From Merdiplasma sp905207905 (GTDB lineage Bacteria; Bacillota; Clostridia; Lachnospirales; Lachnospiraceae): 10,770 nt of DNA. Of the stretch, positions 6,544 through 10,770 are shown in pieces (position 1 is the first letter of the stretch; the number at the start of each line of letters is the position of its first letter). The stretch spans positions 1-10,770 of the forward strand of contig CABRXX010000080.1 in assembly GCA_902475025.1 (NCBI GenBank). Reading direction: 5' to 3'. The translations under genes were made by a program, and so were the position numbers. The notes under the pieces are model-generated. The model saw nothing but the letters and a program-made list of their open reading frames with translations. It did no database searches and was not told the DNA's origin.

Positions 6544-7488
6544 ATGAGAATGATGAAAAACAACAAAAATGAAACAATTATGGTGATCGGGATTGATCAT
6601 GGTTATGGAAACATGAAAACTGCCACCAGATGCTTTCCATCCGGTGTAGCCAGATATGACGAGGAGCCAATTTTTCAGAATAATCTTCTTGTTTACAATG
6701 GAATGTATTACCAGATCGGAGAAGAACACAAGGAATTTTGTGCAGAGAAAACGCAGGATGAAGACTACTATGTGCTGACGCTGGCCGCTATTGCGAAGGA
6801 GCTTGAGGGGAAAGGAATGAACTAGGCAAGGGTGCATATTGCAGCCGGACTTTCTCTTACTTGGGTGGCTACACAGAAAGAAGATTTTCAGAAATATCTT
6901 CTTCAGAATGACAGTGTGGACTTCGTATTTCGTAACAAAGAATATCATGTGGAGTTTGCAGGAGCTGATATTTATCCGCAGGGATTTGCGGCAGCTTTTT
7001 ACCGTTTACAGGATTTTAAAGGCATCAACATGTTGGCAGATATTGGAAACGGAACTATGAACATTATGTATATCAATAATTCCCGCCCATTAGAGAAAAA
7101 ATGCTTTACGGAGAAATATGGAACGCACCAATGTGTGCTTGCAGTCAGGGAATCTTTGTTGAAAGAAATGGGAACGGTGGTGGATGATCTGGTAATTGAA
7201 CAGGTGATCCGCACCGGAACAGCAGATATTGGAGAAAAATATTTGACGGTCATCCGCAAAGCTGCCGGAGATTATACAAAAGAAATTTTTCATAAGCTGA
7301 GAGAACGGGAATATAATCCGGAATTGATGCGTCTGTATGTGGTTGGCGGTGGCAGCTGTATGATCCAGAACTTTGGCGAATATGACAAGAGTCGGGTAAC
7401 AATTGTGCGTGACATCTGTGCCACAGCGAAAGGCTATGAGGCAATGACTGTGAGAAAAATCCAGCGAAATGGAGGGATGCTTGTATGA
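6544..7488 (+). pseudogene. parM: Actin-like ParM-type ATPase interrupted by an in-frame TAG
   Basis: Two parts in the same frame (6544-6825 and 6826-7488) join into one actin-like partition ATPase of normal length, about 314 residues, broken only by TAG at 6823-6825. The first part holds the phosphate-1 loop IGIDHGYGNMKT (residues 15-26). The second holds the phosphate-2 loop LADIGNGTMN and the adenosine motif VVGGGSC. The two nucleotide-binding halves are therefore on separate pieces. ATG 6544 is preferred to 6538 because GAGG (6533-6536) is seven bases from it. A GTG at 6832 could restart translation, but no good ribosome binding site precedes it. ParM filaments push replicated element copies apart, working with ParR, which follows. 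Apart from the stop, no frameshift or loss of motif is seen, so the lesion looks recent. Confidence 0.8.
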
Positions 7489-7937
7489 GAAAAGAATGGA
7501 AGATAATCAATACAAATATCCGCCTGAATCTCTGTGAGGAACAAGATAGACAGGCATGGGAATATTTGCAGACGATGGACCGGGAGAAATATAAATCATA
7601 TACCAGAGCTGTTGTTGTGGCTTTGAATGATTATTTTTCCAGGGAGTACAGGAATGCGGCAGATCCGTATTTGGAAACAAGAGAAAAGGAAGATGCGTTT
7701 TTGGAAAGGGTGGAAACAGCTATCCGGGATGGCGTAAAGGAATCTGTCCCGATGGCTATGGCGAAGAATCTGTTTGAAATGCTTGCACAGTTTGTAAAAG
7801 AAGCGGTGGGAGAAAAAAGTATGTCATATGGGACATTGACAGTGGAGAAGTCAGATGATGAGATTACAGAAGATAATCTGGATTGGGAGAAAGAAGCTGA
7901 TATGGATGCAGCACTGGATTTTGCAGACAGTTTTTAG
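7485..7937 (+). CDS. ParR-like partition adaptor
   Basis: This 150-residue protein has a start codon that overlaps the parM stop (ATGA), typical of translational coupling. The N-terminus NTNIRLNL followed by two helices up to about residue 52 (YTRAVVVALNDYF) fits a ribbon-helix-helix DNA-binding fold. The C-terminal third is acidic. In parMR systems the adaptor binds centromere repeats and caps the ParM filament. The assignment rests on this weak fold pattern plus position and coupling. With parM interrupted, its expression and function are uncertain. Confidence 0.65.
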   Translation: MRKEWKIINTNIRLNLCEEQDRQAWEYLQTMDREKYKSYTRAVVVALNDYFSREYRNAADPYLETREKEDAFLERVETAIRDGVKESVPMAMAKNLFEMLAQFVKEAVGEKSMSYGTLTVEKSDDEITEDNLDWEKEADMDAALDFADSF

Positions 7938-7945
7938 CTATCTAC

Positions 7946-7986
7946 AAAATGAAAACAGTCCGGCTTACTTGAAATAAATCGGACTG
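7946..7986 (-). terminator. Terminator for the xre gene, possibly also for parR
   Basis: A 7-bp stem CAGTCCG/CGGACTG (7956-7962 with 7980-7986), loop 17 bases, lies between the convergent parR and xre genes. On the minus strand it is followed by TTTTCATTTT. The plus-strand tail CTTTAAG is weak, so its main role is for the minus-strand gene. Confidence 0.6.
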
Positions 7987-7988
7987 CT

Positions 7989-8222
7989 TTAAGTGGAGCT
8001 ATTCTTTTTTCTAGGGTAGGGGTGTTTATCATCTGTCAGGTTCAGCAGATAATCAACGCTTGTGTTATGAAATTCAGCCAGTTTGATCAGAATGTGAGTG
8101 GGAATATCCACATCGCCACGTTCGTAGTTACTGTAAATACGCTGACTGCAGTTTAATATTTCACCCATATTCTTTTGTGTAAGATCACGATCTTCACGTA
8201 GATCACGAATTCTTTTATACAT
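7989..8222 (-). CDS. Xre-family helix-turn-helix repressor
   Basis: The 77-residue protein is translated from the ATG at 8222, which has AGAGGTG six bases upstream (8229-8235). A start 18 bases further out (8240) lacks any such site. Residues about 1-62 are a Cro/C1-type HTH: IRDLREDRDLTQKNMGEILN, the recognition region CSQRIYSNYERGDVDIPTH, then LIKLAEFHNTSVDYLL. The basic tail PYPRKK is short. It is divergent from the small membrane-protein gene, and two matching palindromes lie between them, so it probably represses itself and that gene. Confidence 0.88.
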   Translation of the reverse strand: MYKRIRDLREDRDLTQKNMGEILNCSQRIYSNYERGDVDIPTHILIKLAEFHNTSVDYLLNLTDDKHPYPRKKNSST

Positions 8223-8250
8223 GCTTTTCACCTCTGGCATAATAATAAAC

Positions 8251-8267
8251 TAGCGAGATATTCACTA
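8251..8267. promoter_or_regulatory. Operator 1 (TAGCGA-N5-TCACTA)
   Basis: This is an imperfect palindrome with one mismatch in the right arm. It matches the second copy 25 bases downstream in spacing and arms. It lies between the divergent xre and membrane-protein genes, nearer xre, and is probably bound by the Xre repressor. Confidence 0.65.
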
Positions 8268-8296
8268 TTGAAATATAGCGAGAAATTCGCTAAACT
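8268..8296 (+). promoter_or_regulatory. Sigma-A-like promoter for the small membrane-protein gene
   Basis: TTGAAA (8268-8273), a 17-base spacer, and TAAACT (8291-8296) fit a vegetative promoter. Operator 2 fills the spacer and overlaps the -10 box, the expected layout for repression. Confidence 0.5.
8276..8292. promoter_or_regulatory. Operator 2 (TAGCGA-N5-TCGCTA)
   Basis: This perfect palindrome with 6-bp arms shares TAGCGAGA-ATTC with operator 1. Its centre is 25 bases from the centre of operator 1, a little over two helical turns. It overlaps the plus-strand promoter. Confidence 0.7.
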
Positions 8297-8326
8297 AAAT
8301 TTGTAAATGGAGGAAGGAGAATCAGA

Positions 8327-8581
8327 ATGAAAAAGAAGGTACAAAAAGTATTAGTATGTATTTTTGAAATGAGTTTATTTTGTGGATATTTTTATATTTT
8401 ATTCGTGAATCTGGTATGTGGGTTTAGCTATGGTGGTGGAATAGAAACCAGAGTACAGGCAATAAAGATTTTAAGTATTTCTTTTTTATTATCTGCAGCA
8501 CTTCCTGGACTCATATGGTATCAGCATAGACGGATTCTGAAGTTGGAAAAAATGTTGGACGACATGCACGACAATTTTTAA
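8327..8581 (+). CDS. Small membrane protein of unknown function
   Basis: This 84-residue protein has AAGGAG (8314-8319) seven bases before the ATG. Two hydrophobic stretches (about 8-33 and 46-64) predict two membrane segments, with a basic N-terminus (KKKVQK) and a C-terminal charged helix (HRRILKLEKMLDDMHD) probably both in the cytoplasm. I do not recognise the family. It is divergent from xre and its promoter is overlaid by the repeated operator, so it is probably under Xre control. Such pairs occur on many mobile elements, but no toxin or immunity motif is visible. Confidence 0.65.
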   Translation: MKKKVQKVLVCIFEMSLFCGYFYILFVNLVCGFSYGGGIETRVQAIKILSISFLLSAALPGLIWYQHRRILKLEKMLDDMHDNF

Positions 8582-8831
8582 CTAGCAGAAACAAAGAAGT
8601 TAATTGGCAGAAGGTATCACTTTTAGTAAACAGAATAACAGAAAAAACAATAGCAGTAATGGCATTTCCGCTTGTGAATATCGAGGGAGTGATCAGGACT
8701 GCTATTTTTATGCTTTTTAGCAGAAAAGGAAAGTGATTTAGAAAAAGAAAAACAGAAATAGCAGAGAAGTATGACAGAAAAGCACTTGCAGATGGAAAAT
8801 GTTGTAGAAGTAAGGCAAATAAAGGCATAGA
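8582..8831 (+). other. Gene-free stretch with possible decayed coding fragments
   Basis: No intact gene is supported. One frame reads without stop from about 8533 to 8736 and includes VMAFPLVNIEGVIRTAIF (8641-8694), which looks protein-like but has no start with a ribosome binding site. It ends in TGA at 8734. A second frame continues with AEKYDRKALADGK (around 8760-8802). This may be a small element gene broken by frameshifts. A minus-strand open frame covering the same bases lacks a ribosome binding site. Confidence 0.25.
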
Positions 8832-8873
8832 GTGCCGGATACGGCACATGATTGTCCGATACTTCGCATCGGA
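8832..8873. repeat. Paired hairpins at the start of the structured block
   Basis: The first is GTGCCG-GATA-CGGCAC (8832-8847), a perfect 6-bp stem. The second is TCCGAT-N7-ATCGGA (8855-8860 with 8868-8873), also perfect. They open the inverted-repeat-rich stretch that precedes mobC. Confidence 0.6.
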
Positions 8874-8959
8874 GTGGTGTACGACCAGACTGTTTCAGAA
8901 ACAGAAAATCTGTAGGAGGGGAGTTTTTCTATTTCTATTACAGTCTGTTCTTACACCAC
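8874..8959. repeat. Long inverted repeat, candidate oriT core
   Basis: GTGGTGTA (8874-8881) pairs with TACACCAC (8952-8959) and CAGACTG (8886-8892) pairs with CAGTCTG (8941-8947), separated by symmetric 4-base internal loops. Inside, CTGTTT-CAG-AAACAG (8890-8904) forms an alternative hairpin. Extended imperfect inverted repeats upstream of mobC and relaxase genes are characteristic of transfer origins recognised by MOBP relaxases. No nick-site consensus was recognised. Confidence 0.45.
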
Positions 8960-9045
8960 AAAACCACTGTCATCTCAATTGGGTGTTGGAAATGTAGTGG
9001 GGAATGTTATTTAGTCGGTGTTGGTTTAGTGATGGGGAGATGACA

Positions 9046-9113
9046 GGCAAGTTTCGCAAAGTGGCAAGCCACTCTGCACCGGAGACAGCCTTTGGGCTGT
9101 TCCTAAACTTGCC
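9046..9113. other. Multibranch hairpin structure upstream of mobC
   Basis: An outer 9-bp perfect stem, GGCAAGTTT/AAACTTGCC (9046-9054 with 9105-9113), encloses two complete hairpins: AGTGG-CAAG-CCACT (9060-9073) and ACAGCC-TTTG-GGCTGT (9085-9100). The fold resembles a three-way junction. It may be part of the transfer origin or a structured RNA. No coding frame is supported across it. Confidence 0.5.
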
Positions 9114-9116
9114 AGG

Positions 9117-9263
9117 GGCGCTGCCACCTTGGAACCCCGGCACGCCAATGGCGGCAACTCTGCATTAGAAATATCCACCGGATATTTCTTCCCAGACTGC
9201 CACGGATTGGCTAAGACGTTGTCTTGCATCTACCAAAGGGGAACGCTACGCATCCCCTTATGG
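9117..9263. repeat. Further series of hairpins before mobC
   Basis: The stems are GGCG-c-TGCC with GGCA-CGCC (9117-9125 with 9139-9146, one bulge), a perfect 10-bp stem with loop ACC (9167-9176 with 9180-9189), AAGAC-GTT-GTCTT (9213-9225), and CCA-AAGGGGA with TCCCCTT-a-TGG (9233-9242 with 9253-9263). None has a convincing T-tract, so they are not terminators. With the preceding structures they fill 8832-9263 almost completely. Confidence 0.5.
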
Positions 9264-9342
9264 AATTCCCTGTTAATTTAGCTGCAACGTTGTGGTTGAG
9301 AATATGGAGCAGAAATCAAGCAAAGAGAGGAGACAAAAGCTT

Positions 9343-9723
9343 ATGAGAAAACGAAATTATACAGTAACCATACGAATGAACAAAGCAGAATATGAGCTGC
9401 TTCAAAGTAAAGTGAAGGAATCAGGGAGAACACAGCAGGAAGTTGTGATAAAGGCAATTGCTGACTTAAAGATAGTATCGGCAGAAGAAGTAGAAGAACT
9501 GAAAAGACTGAATCAGATATTTGCAGATCTTCTTTGTCAGCTTCGGGAATCTGCTACAAATATCAATCAGATTGCAAGGAAGTTGCATACGGATGGTTCC
9601 GTTCCGTCAGATGATGCTTTGTATCATCTCAATAAAAATATCCTCAAGTATCGAAAGGAGAGTGAAAAGATATGGCTGTTAATAAGACGATTAATAAGCG
9701 GACAAATTCACATGGAGCAATGA
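9343..9723 (+). CDS. mobC: MobC-family relaxosome accessory protein
   Basis: The preferred 126-residue product starts at ATG 9343, behind GAGGAG (9327-9332). An in-frame GTG at 9292 and ATG at 9304 are alternatives adding up to 17 residues, but neither has a good ribosome binding site. The N-terminus RNYTVTIRMNKAEYELL fits the DNA-binding strand-helix of MobC proteins. Residues 71-80, ATNINQIARK, are the family signature (usually GTNINQ-A). The C-terminal helix LKYRKESEKIWLLIRRLI is also typical. MobC helps open the transfer origin so that the relaxase can nick it. The gene overlaps the relaxase start by 52 bases, so the two are translated together, and the candidate oriT is directly upstream. 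Confidence 0.88.
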   Translation: MRKRNYTVTIRMNKAEYELLQSKVKESGRTQQEVVIKAIADLKIVSAEEVEELKRLNQIFADLLCQLRESATNINQIARKLHTDGSVPSDDALYHLNKNILKYRKESEKIWLLIRRLISGQIHMEQ

Positions 9724-10770
9724 GAAATTGCATCGAATACGTTCTGCGTCAGGACAAAACAAGTGAACTGTTGACTTATGTAACAGGTCCGTATTGTCAT
9801 GATGAGATCAATTATGATCTGGTGTACAGAACATTTTTGGGGGAAAAGAAGATATGGAATAAAGATTCTGGGAGAATGTACGCTCACAACATTATTTCCT
9901 GGCATAAGAACGAGCAGATTACTCCGGGGCAGGCCTTTGAATTTGGAAAAGAGTTTGCAGAAAAATGGTTCAGTGGATTCCAGACTTTAGTGACGGTGCA
10001 TAAGGACAAGGATCATATTCATTGTCATCTGGTTATAAATTCTGTGAGCTATGAGGATGGAAAAAAGCTGCATAATACCAGACAAGATTTGGAACGCATG
10101 AAGAAACTAACGAATCAGATGTGCCGGGAACATGGATTGTCCATTGCAGAAAAAGGAAAACATTTTGATGGAAGTCAGATTGAAAAAGGGGAAGTCATTG
10201 CATGGAGTAAGGATAAATATAATCTGTTCCGCCAGCAGGTGAAAGACAGCTTTGTGGCTGACTGTGCAATGGCGGTATTAAAGGCGCTGGAAAATTGTAT
10301 CAGTAAAGAAAAGTTTATAGAAAAAATGAAACAGTTTGGATGGAACGTAAACTGGACAGAGAAACGGAAGCACATCACATTTCAGAACCAGAATGGTAAG
10401 AAGGTGCGTGACAGCAATCTGTCTAAAACATTCCATCTGAATATCAGTAAGGAGGACTTAGAAAATGAATTTAATGGAAATTACGAAAGGGTACGAGCCG
10501 AAGCAGAACGAACAAACGGAGCAGATGAAGAATTTGCCGGATACTACCGACAAGTGGAAGCAGCTTGCGAAGGAGCAGGCGGCATCACTGGAGCTGGTGA
10601 CGAAAGAGAGGGACGAGTTACAGGTGAGAAATCAGAAGATGAACGAGTTTATCCTGGAATTTCAGGAAAGGACACACAAGGTGAAAATGGAAAAACAGAA
10701 GCTATTCTTCGAGAATCACGAAATGCAAGACGAAATTCGGAAATTAAACGACGAAATTCATCGTTTGACA
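9672..10770 (+). CDS. MOBP-type relaxase / mobilization nuclease (3' end outside window)
   Basis: ATG 9672 lies inside mobC, with AAAGGAG (9654-9660) 11 bases upstream. The frame stays open for 366 codons to the window edge. The metal-binding motif is HKDKDHIHCHLVIN (residues 110-123, with the three-His cluster H115, H117, H119). The catalytic Tyr is probably in IEYVLR (Tyr23). AHNIISWHKNE (71-81) is the conserved middle motif. The relaxase nicks one strand at oriT, stays attached to its 5' end and leads it into the recipient during conjugation. After residue 264 the sequence becomes Glu/Gly/Arg-rich and low in hydrophobics, with ten CGA codons against none earlier. This coincides exactly with an overlapping frame that opens at 10465. 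No motif is missing in the nuclease domain. Confidence 0.9.
   Translation, partial: MAVNKTINKRTNSHGAMRNCIEYVLRQDKTSELLTYVTGPYCHDEINYDLVYRTFLGEKKIWNKDSGRMYAHNIISWHKNEQITPGQAFEFGKEFAEKWFSGFQTLVTVHKDKDHIHCHLVINSVSYEDGKKLHNTRQDLERMKKLTNQMCREHGLSIAEKGKHFDGSQIEKGEVIAWSKDKYNLFRQQVKDSFVADCAMAVLKALENCISKEKFIEKMKQFGWNVNWTEKRKHITFQNQNGKKVRDSNLSKTFHLNISKEDLENEFNGNYERVRAEAERTNGADEEFAGYYRQVEAACEGAGGITGAGDEREGRVTGEKSEDERVYPGISGKDTQGENGKTEAILRESRNARRNSEIKRRNSSFD
10449..10455 (+). promoter_or_regulatory. Strong internal ribosome binding site in the relaxase gene
   Basis: AAGGAGG, a complete Shine-Dalgarno core, lies nine bases before the ATG at 10465, in the middle of the relaxase coding sequence. It supports translation of the overlapping +1 frame gene. 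Confidence 0.7.
10465..10770 (+). CDS. Overlapping out-of-frame coiled-coil protein (3' end outside window)
   Basis: Starting at ATG 10465, the frame one base ahead of the relaxase frame is open for all 102 codons to the window end. The product begins MNLMEITKGYEPKQNEQ and becomes a charged helical protein with heptad-like spacing from about residue 30 onward (for example LAKEQAASLELVTKERDEL and EKQKLFFENHEMQDEI). This is a typical coiled coil with no signal peptide or membrane segment. It is preceded by AAGGAGG. Codons here look ordinary for the region (GAG, CAG, AAG, CTG), whereas the relaxase codons over the same bases are distorted toward CGA. I do not recognise a named family. The position suggests a mobilization accessory protein co-expressed with the relaxase. 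The gene could end soon after the window or run on well past the relaxase stop. Confidence 0.7.
   Translation, partial: MNLMEITKGYEPKQNEQTEQMKNLPDTTDKWKQLAKEQAASLELVTKERDELQVRNQKMNEFILEFQERTHKVKMEKQKLFFENHEMQDEIRKLNDEIHRLT

Noticed and set aside
8241..8250. Minus-strand promoter for xre
   Set aside because: A TATTAT box is present, but no acceptable -35 box lies at the right distance.
8511..8849. 112-codon minus-strand open frame before the candidate oriT
   Set aside because: It is hydrophobic only because it is antisense to A-rich sequence. It starts inside a hairpin, has no ribosome binding site, and overlaps the 3' end of the membrane-protein gene.
9026..9229. 67-codon minus-strand frame inside the structured block
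   Set aside because: Its sequence is set by GC-rich palindromes. No ribosome binding site or family features are seen.
8832..9263. CRISPR array
   Set aside because: The repeats here are inverted and all different. There are no regularly spaced identical direct repeats and no cas genes.

Overview
The window looks like a chromosome segment from a Lachnospiraceae-type clostridium (Firmicutes). The inference rests on purine-rich AAGGAG/GGAGG ribosome binding sites, Glu/Thr/Ala/Pro-rich linkers in surface-type proteins, a Csp-like subtilase, and the TnpV, ParM/ParR and MobC/relaxase genes seen in mobile elements of gut clostridia. No rRNA, tRNA or other placement marker is present, so the family assignment is an inference.

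Region 1 (1-5271) reads as host chromosome. It holds the 3' part of a trigger-factor-like FKBP prolyl isomerase preceded by 42-bp tandem repeats. A bidirectional terminator separates it from a convergent membrane-anchored polysaccharide deacetylase. A compact series of GC-rich hairpins ending in a terminator (3261-3385) follows, and then a cytoplasmic-type S8 subtilase with an intact catalytic triad.

Region 2 (about 5272-10770) reads as one end of an integrative or mobilizable element. The order is tnpV, a terminator, a replication-initiator-like winged-helix gene cut short, an actin-like parM interrupted by an in-frame TAG, parR, a divergent Xre repressor with twin operators facing a small membrane-protein gene, about 0.7 kb with no intact gene whose second half is very rich in inverted repeats (candidate oriT), then mobC and a MOBP-type relaxase that runs off the window. 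Two of the maintenance genes are damaged while the mobilization genes look intact. The element may therefore be partly decayed for stable maintenance but still mobilizable.

The strongest unusual signal is at the right end. From 10465 to the window edge a second reading frame, out of frame with the relaxase, starts behind a full AAGGAGG site and stays open for 102 codons, encoding a coiled-coil-like protein. Over the same bases the relaxase frame switches abruptly to CGA arginine codons (10 in the last 102 codons, none in the first 264). Both frames therefore appear to be used. The next strongest signals are the inverted-repeat-dense block upstream of mobC and the hairpin series at 3261-3385.
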